Shown here piece by piece: positions 45,237 to 55,897 of a stretch of DNA of 62,567 nt. The notes under the pieces are model-generated. The model made no database searches and was not told the origin of the DNA. It worked only from the letters and a program-made list of their open reading frames with translations. The stretch comes from Chryseobacterium caseinilyticum (GTDB taxonomy: Bacteria > Bacteroidota > Bacteroidia > Flavobacteriales > Weeksellaceae), in the NCBI RefSeq assembly GCF_014837145.1, contig NZ_JACYFS010000010.1, positions 1-62,567 on the forward strand. Direction: 5' to 3'. Made by a program: the position numbers and the translations under genes. How positions within the stretch are numbered: the stretch's first letter is position 1; each line of letters starts with the position of its first letter.

Positions 45237-46925
45237 CGTTAAGTTATCCAGAACAGGATTAGGATAGAACTGTAAACCAGCCTCAACAGCAGTTTCTTCT
45301 ACGGATAATGATGAGCATGTTGCAGAGGTTGCCAGTTTAGCAAAAAAGAAATCTGATTTTGTACTTCCTGCAGCATTACTTATAGTTGCTATATTGTCAT
45401 TAGCTGCGGTAAACAATTGCTGATGTATAAATCCACCTAACATTATGTTATTATCATTGTCAACAGCCACGGCAGTAAAATGATCCTCCTGACCATAGCT
45501 TCCCTGTATTTCGTAAGTTCCATTCACAACGCCTGTATCTTTGTTGAATCTTACAAGTAAAGGATCGGTACGATCATTTGCTGGTCTAATCATAGGATAA
45601 TTACCCCAAACTTCTCGTATGCTACCTTTAGCAAAAAGAACTTCATTACCCTTGATAGCGATAGGCATTCTTGCATTCTCCATTGCTACTTGAGTAGAAC
45701 CATCTGATAAAGAGGTCGGATAAGTACACCAAATGACATTGCTTGATGTATTTGTTGTTCCCAGCTTCATTACAAAACTAATAGGTCCATTTAAAGGGGT
45801 AGAAAAAGTGTAATCACCACCAAACGAAACTGTATTATTAACTGTCCCAAATTTTCCCGAAATATAAATATCACTTGTAGTAGGATCTTTTTTTAGTCCT
45901 GTGAGAAACATTGCTCCAATAGGATTATTAACGGTCTGCTCACGTCTCCATAATTCTACAAATGTGGTGCTATTAAATGCCAACAAAAATCCTGAACCAT
46001 TTATTGGAACATTGTTATATGAGAGAGCATTACCGTTAGTTCCGCTTCCTTCAGTGTTTCTAGAACCCGCTACATAATACCTGCTATTTACTTCATCATA
46101 CATAAAACTTAAGTAACCGACCTTAAAAGTTGTAGTACCACTAAAAGGAAGTAAAGACGGTGTTCCAACAATATTTCCATTTGTATCATATTTCACCAAA
46201 TAATACTGAAAATTTAGGCTTGAGTTGTAAGAGCTGGGTACCGTAACCATTCCATTAAGATGATTTCCATTTAAAAGCCCCACAATCACATGAATATTAT
46301 TTTGTGAGTCCATTATCGGTGGGCTAAAATCTATTGCACTATTCAATGCTGATACGTCTCCCTGAAAATCTTTTCTCCACACCAAATTACCATCTGCAGA
46401 ATTGTATTTTAGTAAAAAGCCAGATCTTAACGCTTCCTGAGGATCCATAAAATTGTTACTCACTAAAGGCAGAACATTATTATCACCAAAACGTGGAGGA
46501 AGATATTGACTGCTGCTAACACTGGAACCATTACCCACACCAAAAGTCAAATACAGACCACCATTATTATCTAAAACTATTTTTTGAGCATTCTCCGTCA
46601 TATTCCCACCTCCACCAATCGTTCTCTTCCAACGTACATTCCCTTGGCAATCAGTTGAGAATAATACAATATCTTTGGATCCGTAATTACTGACAGGCTG
46701 ACCATCTAGTAAAGGATTGCTATCATACATAGAGGTAATATAATAGCTATTGTTTTGGTTATCAACTGCAATATCCAAAATATGCTCATCCATTGATTGA
46801 GTGAATCCCACTGTTGGATATCCATTAGTTGCCCCTCCTGTTTTAGCCCATTGGTAGGTGTAGGTTTGGCTTTGAAACAGCACAGAAAACAGTGTCGCTG
46901 CAATTAAGTAAATGTTCTTTCTCAT
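45054..46925 (-). CDS. Secreted protein with T9SS type A tail, paralogue 1 of 4
   Basis: 623 residues. Signal peptide MRKNIYLIAATLFSVLFQSQ, then TYTYQWAKTGGATNGYPTVG. The body contains 'LDIAVDNQNNSYYITSMYDS', 'LDNNGGLYLTFGVGN' and 'TAVAVDNDNNIMLGGFIHQQ' propeller-like repeats. The Por_Secre_tail runs from LQFYPNPVLDNLTIKSKNKL. It is first gene of the cluster, so its promoter must lie in the 156-bp spacer upstream, where a TATTTTCG box near 46946 is a weak candidate. Extracellular; ligand unknown. Confidence 0.87.
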   Translation of the reverse strand: MRKNIYLIAATLFSVLFQSQTYTYQWAKTGGATNGYPTVGFTQSMDEHILDIAVDNQNNSYYITSMYDSNPLLDGQPVSNYGSKDIVLFSTDCQGNVRWKRTIGGGGNMTENAQKIVLDNNGGLYLTFGVGNGSSVSSSQYLPPRFGDNNVLPLVSNNFMDPQEALRSGFLLKYNSADGNLVWRKDFQGDVSALNSAIDFSPPIMDSQNNIHVIVGLLNGNHLNGMVTVPSSYNSSLNFQYYLVKYDTNGNIVGTPSLLPFSGTTTFKVGYLSFMYDEVNSRYYVAGSRNTEGSGTNGNALSYNNVPINGSGFLLAFNSTTFVELWRREQTVNNPIGAMFLTGLKKDPTTSDIYISGKFGTVNNTVSFGGDYTFSTPLNGPISFVMKLGTTNTSSNVIWCTYPTSLSDGSTQVAMENARMPIAIKGNEVLFAKGSIREVWGNYPMIRPANDRTDPLLVRFNKDTGVVNGTYEIQGSYGQEDHFTAVAVDNDNNIMLGGFIHQQLFTAANDNIATISNAAGSTKSDFFFAKLATSATCSSLSVEETAVEAGLQFYPNPVLDNLTIKSKNKLESYEVYSSAGQTVLRGGLGSTNTQINMSALTAGVYYVKVKTEKAVVTEKILKK

Positions 46926-47042
46926 AATAATTTTTGTTTAGGAATACGAAAATAGTAATTAAAATTGTAAAATTTTATTCAATAACTTGTTTGTTTAATA
47001 TCTATCTTAATTCTTAACAGTATAGACGTAAACTAAAATCAG

Positions 47043-47061
47043 ATGCCCCCAAAAGGGGCAT
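47043..47061 (-). terminator. Terminator of the adhesin gene
   Basis: ATGCCCC-CAAAA-GGGGCAT hairpin, 20 bp past the stop. The following T-tract is weak, so confidence is moderate. Confidence 0.6.
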
Positions 47062-47081
47062 TCTGAATTTTAGAATAAGGA

Positions 47082-50000
47082 TTATTTCTTAAGTAACTTA
47101 CCTTGTAAAGGGTCGGCAGTTGTAACTACCGATACTAGGTACATCCCTTGCAGCCATTGGCTTACATCCAATTTCGCCTCTCCTTTATAACCTTGCAATT
47201 TCTGCTGGTATTTAAGAATACCGCTCTGATCATAGATATAAAGTGTTTTAGCTTCAACCTGACTGTTTCCAGTATTGTAAGAAATTTTCACTTCTTCTTT
47301 GGCCGGATTTGGAACAAAAGAAAGTTTACTTTCTGTTTGTACGTAAGCAGGTGCTGTCTTACTATAAACACCATCATCAAAAATAATTTTTACCAAGACC
47401 TTACATCCCTCAACATTTGCTGTAACCAGCATTTCATCTACACCACCTGGAAAACTTGAGTTTGGCGTAAAAATAAGAGGATTCATTGGTGAACTTCCTC
47501 CTCCAGATATTGTCATACTTCCTGGGGAATAATTTCCAAATCCGTTTGCACTTGAAAATGTTACTGTAACAGATTGCGTTCCGAAATTAAAAATATCTCC
47601 GAAAATTAAGTACGTGTTGCCTTCTCTTTTCACGCTTTTGACAACAACTTCAATTTTACATTCTCTTGGTGCACACCAAGGATTATTTACAGATGGAGTA
47701 ATATTCATGTCACCAGACTGAAGTGAGCATGAACCTTGCTGTAATAAAAGGTTATAAGTTCCTGTGTTCTGTGGCCAATAAGGATCTACAAATCCAGGAG
47801 ATCCTCCCTGTTGCATATTTCCGAAATACTGCCATTCATGATTGGTAAACGTTCCTAAAGGACCAACAATGTATGCATCACCAGGACACATATCATAACA
47901 GCCCGTAGGGAAAATCCACATTAGGTCTTCAACACTGTGTGGAACAGAAATCTGAACACTTGATTTACATCCCGAAGTTGCCGTATAAATCACTTGATAC
48001 AAACCACCTTTTGTTACTACGATTGATGAGCCAAAAGCTCCGTTACTCCAATTATAAGTTCCGGATCCTGGATTTTGAACAGTTAATTCCACTTGATATG
48101 GCAAACACTGAATAATATTCACATTGACAACCGGTGCAGATGGTGGACTGCTAACCGTAACAGTAAAATTGGAGATTCCATAACAAGAAGGATCATTTGC
48201 AGACCAAACTCTTAAACTATACACATAAGTTCCTACGCTGAGCGCACCTGTAGTCAAAGAAATAGGCGTTGCCGAGTTCCCAGTCTGCACCACAGTATTA
48301 GCACCTCCATTATAACTTTGACTCCATTCATATTGGAGGTTATTGTCTGCAACAACTCCCTGCAAGGTAACCGTATTATTTTCGCAGGCTTGAGAACTTC
48401 CGACAATACTTACTTGTGGAGCCTTCCGGATTGTTACAGGTATAGGTGTACTTGCCGATGTTTTATCTAAACAGCCAGTACTTGCATCAGTTAAAATAAC
48501 CCAATAACTACCCGACTCTGTCGGAGTAAACGTAGGCGATGAAGCTGCTCCCACTGGAGTATTACCATTCATCCATTGGTAGTTTAAAACAGATGCCCCA
48601 GCGACGAATGCATAAATCTGTGGCTGTGTAGCACTGCTTTCACAAACATCTAAATTAGCAGTAAAGAATTGAGGGTTTAGATTTGCTTCATTAACTGTAA
48701 TTGGAAGATTTGTACTTGAGTAGGTACAACCATTAGGTGTAGTAACTTCTAATTGTACAAAAGATCCCAAAGGATTTAAAGCATTAAAAGTAATATTAGT
48801 ATTTATATTGTTGGCTATATAAGATGTTCCAGCAAATTTCCATTTGTAAATGTGATTGAGAAGATAATTTGCAGCCGGTATCGTTAAAGTAATAACTTCT
48901 CCTTTACAAACTGTTGTACTAGAGGCTGTAAATTGAAGATCTGGCAATGTAGGCATAGTAATGCTCTCTGTGTATACACAATCCGGCATTGATCCAGGTC
49001 CATCTAATTTAATAGCAAAATTATAGCTTGTACCCGGCTGTAATCCTGTGTAAGTCACAGTTTGTCCGTTTTGCTGGCTTCCTCCATTCATCGTATAGCT
49101 GTAGGCAATTTGCCCAGACTGAATTTGTGAAAGTAATGAAGTGTCTGTGAGCGTAACGTTGTAAGTTCCATTGCTGTTACAAGTAATAGAAGCATTAAAA
49201 TCAGGTTTATAATTTTTAACTATATCAAAGTTATCCTGAGTTGAGCAACTTCCATAGTTTAATGTTAATGCAACATTATGAACTCCCGCCTCCTCAACAG
49301 TAAATGTAGCAGATGTAGAGCTGCTAGATTGTAGTTGCAAGCCAGGGCTACCCACCCAAGAATATGAATTTGGACTGCCTACAAATGTTGCAGTCGCTGT
49401 AATTGTGTTACAATTCGTCCATGTCGCTGTAACGTTCAAGCTTGGATCTGGCAAAATACTACATGCAGGTAAAGTTCCACAAGATGTAGAAACGATAATG
49501 TTTTGAGAGCGTGTCTGACAACCACCTGATGTAACTATTACATAGTAATTTCCACCTGGATTAGGCTGAGAATTGTTATCAATTAAATAAGTGCTAACTG
49601 TAGCCCCAGGGATTGCTACACCATTATGATACCACTGATATGTTGCGGGAGTTCCCGATGGAATCTGAGCATTTAGTGGAATACCGTAAGTGTTAGTAGG
49701 GCATACCGAATAATGATATGCTGGGGTAATCGTAATATCAAGTTCTGGAATGATATTAAAATTCGCTGAAGCTGTAGCTACATAATTACATCCGTTAGGT
49801 GCATCAAGTTCCAGTTGTAAAGACTGAGAAATTACAGAACTGGTATTATTTACAAAATGATTAGGAATTGTAAATGTTTGAGTACCTCCTGCTGTAATAG
49901 TTGCATTTTCAGAACTATTATTAGGGAAAGTAAATGTAAGTGTTCCACTGTTAACATTTGCAGGCACATTTACCACAACACTAATAGTCGGATTTCCTTC

Positions 50001-52031
50001 ACAAATATCTCCAGCTACCATACTGATAATTGGTAGTTCCTGCAGCGTCACCTGATATGGAATTGGAAGAGGTGGCTGACCGCACTTAACAACATTTAAA
50101 ATAAGGTTTGAAACAGAATTTCCGCTGGAAATTTCATTAAAACTTACTATAATAGCATTTGGATCAGTTGGATGAGGAAGTAAGCTTCCAAAATTTGAAT
50201 TTGCAAGAGTCCAGTAGAAATCGTCAGGAACTATTCCATTAAAGTTAGCGACAAATGTGGCACTGCTGCTTGGACAGAAAGTATTTTGCCCTGCAGGACC
50301 CGAAACTGAAATTGTGCTAAGATCAACTTTCTGAACTGAATAGTTAATCGGGGCTGACAAACATCCCAATCCACTGTTAGTTCGATTTTGAACGCTCACA
50401 GTAAAATTTGTTGCACTGGCATTGAATATCACAGTAACCGAGCTGCCAGTATTACTTCCCTGTATTGTACCGTTTGTAACACTCCACACAGGAATAAATC
50501 CAGCGTTGGTAGGACTCAGAGTATAGGTATACGGAACTCCTGCACATACCAGTTGATCACCTGCAATGCTTCCATTAGGAGAAGGCGGTACAGGTAATGC
50601 TTTCACAACAGTACCTTCACCGACACAACCTCCCGGAGTATGAGCTGTAATAATGTAGGTTCCTGCATTTGCGAACGGATATTGGAAAGGATTTGCAGTT
50701 GTTTGTGTAAATATTACAGAACCGTTGTAAGTTACATCCCACGTTACATTTCCTGAACCGTTGCTATTGAAGGTCAGTGAGTTTCCGGTACATACTTCAG
50801 ACTGTCCTCCAGTAATAGTTAATGGCTCTGTGACAACTATAGTCAACGTTTCACTTTTACCTCCACAACCCAATAAGGTGTTATTGTAGATGTTGCTTAA
50901 AGTATAAGTTCCCGGAACATCAAATTTCAAGTAAATCTCATTTCTCTGAGCGCTGTAAGTCGCTTGTGCCGGAGCCGGACCATTTACATCCCATTGAACC
51001 TGTGTTGTAGGCCATCTTGGCATCTCATATTTATACTGTTTTTCAGTACAGACAGTAGTTGGACCACTAATCACAGCACGGTCAATAATTACAGGAACTT
51101 TAACGATAGTCCACGCAGGGCATCCGCATTCAGATCTGTATTTGATATATCCAAAACCATCCGCAGGATCAACCTGATCCCATCTGATCTGGATTTCATT
51201 TCCGTTGACTGATAATTCTGTTCCTCCAATTACTTCCCACTCTCCTTTGCAGCTATTGTTTGCTGTATAAGTATGTTCTGTATTTTCACAAACTACTCCT
51301 ACACATGAAATTTCAATAGGTACAGCTTGCATCACTTCAACAGACATGCTATATTCATTTGTACAATTACATTGATTTGTGACTAATAATCGTACATTGT
51401 AAGTCCCTGGAGAAGCGTAAGCATGTGAAGGTTCAAAGACGCTAGTCGTAGGGCTACCATCTCCGAAATCCCAAACATAGTTTACAATTCCAGTACCATT
51501 TCCTGCATCTGATAAATTATCAAAGTACACAGGTGTATTTTGACAAACTCTTGGATCTCCTCCACCTGCAATTTTAAAATCGGCGCGTGGTCCGTCAATT
51601 TTTTCAATACAGATTGTTTTTGTTTCCTGTGTATTATTGCTGTAGAGTATTGTAATAACTACAGCCCCACTACCAGCTGGCCCCCAAGAAATATTTGCAC
51701 TGTAGGGACTGCTGCTTGTTGAATTAACATTTCCCCCGGCAGCACTCCAAGTGACCGAAGAAATATTGTTTGTCGTGGAATTTAAAGTGTAGTTTACAGT
51801 CGAATTCTCACAGACCCGTACACAGGATCCCATACCTATAGTCTCCCAGGTTTCAATGTTTTCCCTCTCTTTCGGATCTGAGGATTCGACATTGGTACAG
51901 CCAACCTGAAAGTCCCAGGTAACTGTTATGCCGGTATTTTGGGAAAATCCCCAAAAAGGCAAAATTAGAAGTAGCCACACAAGCAACCACTTCCTCCTCA
52001 ACTGCATCAGTTGATTGACGGTGTTTTTCAT
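47082..52031 (-). CDS. Large PKD-domain adhesin with T9SS type A tail
   Basis: 1649 residues. The signal peptide has a long basic n-region (MKNTVNQLMQLRRKWLLVWL, ending GFSQ). A PKD domain at about 160-235 shows YVWDFGDGSPTT and FEPSHAYASPGTYNV. It is followed by many Ig/PKD-like ~90-residue modules with paired cysteines ('GTYxVxxT', 'VCxGxxxT'). The C-terminus (FVPNPAKEEVKISYNTGNSQ, ...WLQGMYLVSVVTT) is a Por_Secre_tail. Such proteins are SprB-like surface adhesins used in gliding, attachment or biofilm. Co-transcribed after a small lipoprotein gene 45 bp upstream, and divergent from a TPR-AraC regulator. The ligand is not predictable. Confidence 0.88.
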   Translation of the reverse strand: MKNTVNQLMQLRRKWLLVWLLLILPFWGFSQNTGITVTWDFQVGCTNVESSDPKERENIETWETIGMGSCVRVCENSTVNYTLNSTTNNISSVTWSAAGGNVNSTSSSPYSANISWGPAGSGAVVITILYSNNTQETKTICIEKIDGPRADFKIAGGGDPRVCQNTPVYFDNLSDAGNGTGIVNYVWDFGDGSPTTSVFEPSHAYASPGTYNVRLLVTNQCNCTNEYSMSVEVMQAVPIEISCVGVVCENTEHTYTANNSCKGEWEVIGGTELSVNGNEIQIRWDQVDPADGFGYIKYRSECGCPAWTIVKVPVIIDRAVISGPTTVCTEKQYKYEMPRWPTTQVQWDVNGPAPAQATYSAQRNEIYLKFDVPGTYTLSNIYNNTLLGCGGKSETLTIVVTEPLTITGGQSEVCTGNSLTFNSNGSGNVTWDVTYNGSVIFTQTTANPFQYPFANAGTYIITAHTPGGCVGEGTVVKALPVPPSPNGSIAGDQLVCAGVPYTYTLSPTNAGFIPVWSVTNGTIQGSNTGSSVTVIFNASATNFTVSVQNRTNSGLGCLSAPINYSVQKVDLSTISVSGPAGQNTFCPSSSATFVANFNGIVPDDFYWTLANSNFGSLLPHPTDPNAIIVSFNEISSGNSVSNLILNVVKCGQPPLPIPYQVTLQELPIISMVAGDICEGNPTISVVVNVPANVNSGTLTFTFPNNSSENATITAGGTQTFTIPNHFVNNTSSVISQSLQLELDAPNGCNYVATASANFNIIPELDITITPAYHYSVCPTNTYGIPLNAQIPSGTPATYQWYHNGVAIPGATVSTYLIDNNSQPNPGGNYYVIVTSGGCQTRSQNIIVSTSCGTLPACSILPDPSLNVTATWTNCNTITATATFVGSPNSYSWVGSPGLQLQSSSSTSATFTVEEAGVHNVALTLNYGSCSTQDNFDIVKNYKPDFNASITCNSNGTYNVTLTDTSLLSQIQSGQIAYSYTMNGGSQQNGQTVTYTGLQPGTSYNFAIKLDGPGSMPDCVYTESITMPTLPDLQFTASSTTVCKGEVITLTIPAANYLLNHIYKWKFAGTSYIANNINTNITFNALNPLGSFVQLEVTTPNGCTYSSTNLPITVNEANLNPQFFTANLDVCESSATQPQIYAFVAGASVLNYQWMNGNTPVGAASSPTFTPTESGSYWVILTDASTGCLDKTSASTPIPVTIRKAPQVSIVGSSQACENNTVTLQGVVADNNLQYEWSQSYNGGANTVVQTGNSATPISLTTGALSVGTYVYSLRVWSANDPSCYGISNFTVTVSSPPSAPVVNVNIIQCLPYQVELTVQNPGSGTYNWSNGAFGSSIVVTKGGLYQVIYTATSGCKSSVQISVPHSVEDLMWIFPTGCYDMCPGDAYIVGPLGTFTNHEWQYFGNMQQGGSPGFVDPYWPQNTGTYNLLLQQGSCSLQSGDMNITPSVNNPWCAPRECKIEVVVKSVKREGNTYLIFGDIFNFGTQSVTVTFSSANGFGNYSPGSMTISGGGSSPMNPLIFTPNSSFPGGVDEMLVTANVEGCKVLVKIIFDDGVYSKTAPAYVQTESKLSFVPNPAKEEVKISYNTGNSQVEAKTLYIYDQSGILKYQQKLQGYKGEAKLDVSQWLQGMYLVSVVTTADPLQGKLLKK

Positions 52032-52076
52032 ATGTAATAATTTGAGTTAGGTATCCGGACAATCCGGAATTAGTTT

Positions 52077-52295
52077 TTATTTTGGTGGTTTGATTGGATC
52101 AGTGGGTGAAATCACCGTTGTGTCTGATGGATAAAGAATCTGATTTTCAATTGTGTCATTTTCTGCCTTCATCAAAAAATGATCGTAATCTATTTTTTCG
52201 GTTGTCACTTCATGAATTTCTTCTGTGGTATCCTGGCGACATGAAGATAAGAAAGCCAAAGAAGCTAGTAATAGAGCGTAGTTTATAATTCTCAT
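52077..52295 (-). CDS. Small lipoprotein upstream of the adhesin
   Basis: 72 residues. A lipoprotein signal ends in AFLSSC (Cys19 is lipidated). The mature ~53 residues are acidic (RQDTTEEIHEVTTEKIDYDH) with a Pro-rich end (ISPTDPIKPPK) and no domain. It ends 45 bp before the 1649-residue adhesin and is probably its operon partner, perhaps an anchor or export helper. Not recognised as a named family. Confidence 0.75.
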   Translation of the reverse strand: MRIINYALLLASLAFLSSCRQDTTEEIHEVTTEKIDYDHFLMKAENDTIENQILYPSDTTVISPTDPIKPPK

Positions 52296-52520
52296 AAATA
52301 AAATTTGACCTAAAAGTAATGTCCTAATTCCATAGTGAAAAATTTCGGATGAGCTGCGGGAAGTAAAAACTTAAAAATAGTTTTCTAAACAAAAAAAAGA
52401 ATGATAAAAACAAAAAAAAGAATGGTAAAAACAAAAAAAAAGGTTTGCGAATCCAAAGTGATTTAAATGATTTTTCACTACTTTTAGAGCGGAATTCAAA
52501 CACCTCTTCAATCACTGAAC

Positions 52521-54314
52521 ATGATTAAAATCTACACTACCACTATCATTTTTTTGCTGTCGCTCACATTCTTTCATTCCCAGAGAAAAACTGATATCAA
52601 TAATTTCGATTTTAATCTGATCAAGTCGAAAATTACAAAGCCTAATTTGAGAAGTACTGAAAGGAAAAAGCTGATTTTGGAGTTGATATTAGATGTGAAA
52701 AAGATAAATGACAAAAATCTTTTGTATGATTCGTACGCATTAGCATCACAATATACAACGGGGCGAGAGCAATTAAAATACGGTGACAGCATTTTGATGG
52801 TTGGAAAAATAATTGGCACAGATGCAAAAATTGCTGATGCTTATATTGCAAAAGGGATGATCTTATCTACCAACAAGGATTTCGTTAGCTCATTAGATTC
52901 GTATCTAAAGGCATATGACCTCTTAAAGAAAGGAAAAAACAGTTATATGATCAATAATTTGGAGTATAACATTGCCGATACAAAAAATTATTTAGGAATG
53001 CATGAGGAAGCCCGAACCTCATTACAGAAGACCATAGCATTTTTCAGATTGCATCATGACAAAGTAGATGGAACGGATTACAGATTGTATTACATGTATT
53101 CGTTAATATCCCTTATTGATACTAATTCGAGAACTGGAAAATTTGGAGATAACACCAATTTGATTAATGAGGGAAAGAATTTTATCAGCGTTAAACAAAA
53201 TGCAGACCTTGAAACTCTTTTACCATACCTAACCAGTTCAGAGGGAATGCAGGCGTACTATCAGAAAAATTATCGGCATGCAATTAAGCTTTTAACTAAA
53301 AGCCTTAGTACCTACAATGATCAATGGAATCACTCAAACGATTATTTTTTTCTTGGAATGAGCTATTGGGAAAATGGAGAACAGGACAAGGGTATAAAAG
53401 CATTTGCTGTCCTTGATGAAGAGCTTAACAAAAACGGCAAAATTGATCCGAAATTCAGGTCTGCATTTGAAAAACTTTATGAATACTATCAAAAGAAAGA
53501 GGACAAAATTAAACAGTTTGAGTACATCGATAAACTGCTTATGCTTCATAAAGTGTATGAGAAAGAATACAAGCAGATTTTTCCTCATCTAAAAACGAAG
53601 TATGAGATTGATAAGTTGAACAGAGAAAAGCAAAACTTATCTACCTCTTTAAAAGAACAGAGATATTTTAATCTCTTTCTTATCGTATTGTCTACTCTAC
53701 TTCTTTTAGGATTATTTTACAGCATTTTAAGAAGCTACAGACGAAAAAAACAATATAAGAAACTTTATGAAACTTATATACTTCAAAACTCTACCGGGTC
53801 ATCATTTGAGGAAGAATCTGTTGATCATGAAATATCTTCAGATAATTTTGATGAAAAGTTTGTTGATGATAAAGAAGAATTGGATGAAATAGACGAAGAT
53901 GAACTTGAGGAGGAAGAAATCTTGACTTCAAGTGGCACAATGCTCATCAACCAAACACTGGAAAAACAAGTTTTGGATAAGCTTTCCTCTTTTGAAAAAA
54001 GCAGAAAGTTTCTTAATCCAGAAGTCAGCTTAAAATCCTTAGCAGTTTACTGTGGAACAAATACTGCCTATCTCTCGAAGATCATCAATAGTCATAAGAA
54101 ATGTAATTTCAAAACCTATATGGTGAACCTTCGCCTTACTTACACAATGTATTTATGGAAATCAAACGCCGCATCACGAATGTTATCAATTCAGGAAATA
54201 GCTACCAAATCTGGTTTTAGCACGGCACAAAGTTTTTCTAAAAATTTTCTAATTAAATATGAAGTTTCACCTAAATATTTTATACAACAGCTGAATAAAA
54301 ACCAAAGATTGTAG
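52521..54314 (+). CDS. TPR-containing membrane-anchored AraC-family regulator
   Basis: 597 residues. A signal peptide or first anchor (about 1-20) precedes a helical TPR region (about 60-360; for example IADAYIAKGMILSTNKDFVS). A membrane helix follows at about 388-410 (FNLFLIVLSTLLLLGLFYSI). A very acidic linker (about 430-475) leads to an AraC HTH_18 domain (about 490-597: KSLAVYCGTNTAYLSKIINS, IQEIATKSGFSTAQSFSKNF). This architecture is frequent in Flavobacteriia; the periplasmic TPRs are thought to sense a partner and the cytoplasmic HTH to bind DNA. It is divergent from the lipoprotein-adhesin operon, a likely target. The start at 52521 gives a full signal peptide. Confidence 0.88.
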   Translation: MIKIYTTTIIFLLSLTFFHSQRKTDINNFDFNLIKSKITKPNLRSTERKKLILELILDVKKINDKNLLYDSYALASQYTTGREQLKYGDSILMVGKIIGTDAKIADAYIAKGMILSTNKDFVSSLDSYLKAYDLLKKGKNSYMINNLEYNIADTKNYLGMHEEARTSLQKTIAFFRLHHDKVDGTDYRLYYMYSLISLIDTNSRTGKFGDNTNLINEGKNFISVKQNADLETLLPYLTSSEGMQAYYQKNYRHAIKLLTKSLSTYNDQWNHSNDYFFLGMSYWENGEQDKGIKAFAVLDEELNKNGKIDPKFRSAFEKLYEYYQKKEDKIKQFEYIDKLLMLHKVYEKEYKQIFPHLKTKYEIDKLNREKQNLSTSLKEQRYFNLFLIVLSTLLLLGLFYSILRSYRRKKQYKKLYETYILQNSTGSSFEEESVDHEISSDNFDEKFVDDKEELDEIDEDELEEEEILTSSGTMLINQTLEKQVLDKLSSFEKSRKFLNPEVSLKSLAVYCGTNTAYLSKIINSHKKCNFKTYMVNLRLTYTMYLWKSNAASRMLSIQEIATKSGFSTAQSFSKNFLIKYEVSPKYFIQQLNKNQRL

Positions 54315-55005
54315 CATAAATATAGGTATCAAATCTTATTAAGTGAGAAAAGTCATGGAAAGCAACCGGAACAATGCACGACAATGTCAGTCTGACCCAA
54401 ATAAAGACATATAAGCATGGAAAGATCGGCTTACCCAAACTGAAAAAGATCTTAATTACAAAACTAAGTAGTTTACGAGCGAAGTCATGATCATAAATCT
54501 GTTGTTGTCTGTTTTGAAGGAGACAAATACAAAAAATATTTTGAGTAAATCTTTTTTCGATCTTTAGGTGCAGAAAATGAGAAAATGGAATGCTGGGAAA
54601 TTCCAATTATAGAGGATACTGAAGTTTTTACGAATGAAAGATTCGGAAAGAAATCATTTTACCAATATTAAATTCAATGAACTGCATCTTCATCTTGAGA
54701 GGCTTCTGACATTTCTATCCGAATTAGCATTCGGGCAGGCACAAGGAAAACTGCAATCAATTCTATAAAAACAATAAGAATAGACATTGATAAAAGCTTG
54801 CAGAATTTTTGTAACGGGAAATAATTGCTATCGAAAATCGGATAACCTCAAAGGCAATATAGATTCTGAAAACAGGGTATTCTTATTAAAAAGTATCATA
54901 AATTAATATTGTATAATATTTACAACCGGCACTCTGATTGAATTAGGTCGTTTGCTCGCATATTTATAATAATTTATAATATATTAGCATGTCAAAACTT
55001 ATATT
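54315..55005. other. Gene-poor, degenerate region
   Basis: About 690 bp with only short interrupted frames (for example a + strand stretch WKATGTMHDNVSLTQIKTYK). No family was recognised. Codon-like composition in pieces suggests decayed coding sequence. Confidence 0.4.
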
Positions 55006-55272
55006 ATGAAAGTACAATTTACATCCGATCACCTTTCAGAATTGGAAATTCAAATTCCTGCATCGCATTTTGAATCTATTCCAAAAGTCGGGGATTATAT
55101 AATGATCCAGGATTATATACAGGAAGATGAGAAACAATTATTTGAAGATCATATGAATTCAATTGATAAAATTGTACTCGGAGCGGTTAATGCTGTAATA
55201 TGGAATAAAGTCAACGAAGAAAACATCGTAACGCTTTCTCTTTTTTTTGAAAATGCTGAAGATGAAGACTGA
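55006..55272 (+). CDS. Hypothetical 88-residue protein
   Basis: 88 residues: MKVQFTSDHLSELEIQIPAS begins a beta-rich domain; KVGDYIMIQDYIQEDEKQLF, VNAVIWNKVNEENIVTLSLF and an acidic tail follow. No signal peptide or membrane span. No family recognised. It is flanked on both sides by degenerate sequence and appears monocistronic. The even codon use and clean start support a real gene. Confidence 0.6.
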   Translation: MKVQFTSDHLSELEIQIPASHFESIPKVGDYIMIQDYIQEDEKQLFEDHMNSIDKIVLGAVNAVIWNKVNEENIVTLSLFFENAEDED

Positions 55273-55319
55273 TCAGCTTGTAAAGTAATGCTCATTTATA
55301 CATTTCTTAGTTACGTTAT

Positions 55320-55452
55320 AAAAATAGGTATATCTGGCATCTCAACATTGCATCACCAAATACTGATGAGGATAATATTACGATGTGGCAAGGCTCTATT
55401 TCGGACATTCAAGGGCTAAAGAAGGTCAGAAGCAAAATTTTGATTAAGATGA
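55320..55452 (+). pseudogene. Relic of a PAS histidine kinase
   Basis: The + strand reads RYIWHLNIASPNTDED, a one-codon gap, then NITMWQGSISDIQGLKK. This aligns with KYIWHLNIASPVLDEDGNITMWVGSTTDIQSLK in two parts of the intact kinase (DNA 29724-29850). DNA similarity continues a little past the PAC motif to about 55452, with a stop and indels. Nothing before or after remains, so this is a small fragment of a paralogous or duplicated kinase. Confidence 0.75.
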
Positions 55453-55897
55453 TATCTCCTTTGGTCTTTCTTATAGATTCCCCCTGATAAAACAAAAGCT
55501 GGAAGGAAAAAATAAGATTCTTCCGTAAGCTACATTGCCATGACCACTCGCCTGACAGCTCACCATTCACGGACAATGGCTTCGTTCAAACCTATTTCTT
55601 GTGCCACAGAGTTGCTCTCGAGACATTATTTTTGGTAATTCTCTCAATGCGTCCCACCTTAAATACTAAACTATATTTTGATGCTCCATTAAATGAAAAA
55701 TCCCTAAAAAGTGTCTAACCTTCTGAGATCAATTTAAAATCTGTTTCTAAGGTTGGTCTGTGATTTGTGCTGCTTTAATGATTTCAAATGAGTTTTAAAT
55801 TTACAAACGTAAAATAGACAAAAACAATCCTTTGGAAATCAGAATTTTATCTACAACATATCTAACAACTCACACAAAAAATACATAAAATATTATA
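55453..55897. other. Degenerate intergenic region
   Basis: No intact gene. It contains the transposase-like trace at 55560-55607 and otherwise unrecognised AT-rich sequence before the gene at 55898. Confidence 0.4.
55560..55607 (-). pseudogene. Trace of an IS3-type transposase OrfA
   Basis: The minus strand reads VAQEIGLNEAIVREW and then a stop. This is the helix-turn-helix signature of IS3/IS66-type OrfA proteins ('a-ELG-s---l--W'). Only about 15 codons are left and no terminal repeats are visible next to it. Assignment is tentative. Confidence 0.4.
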
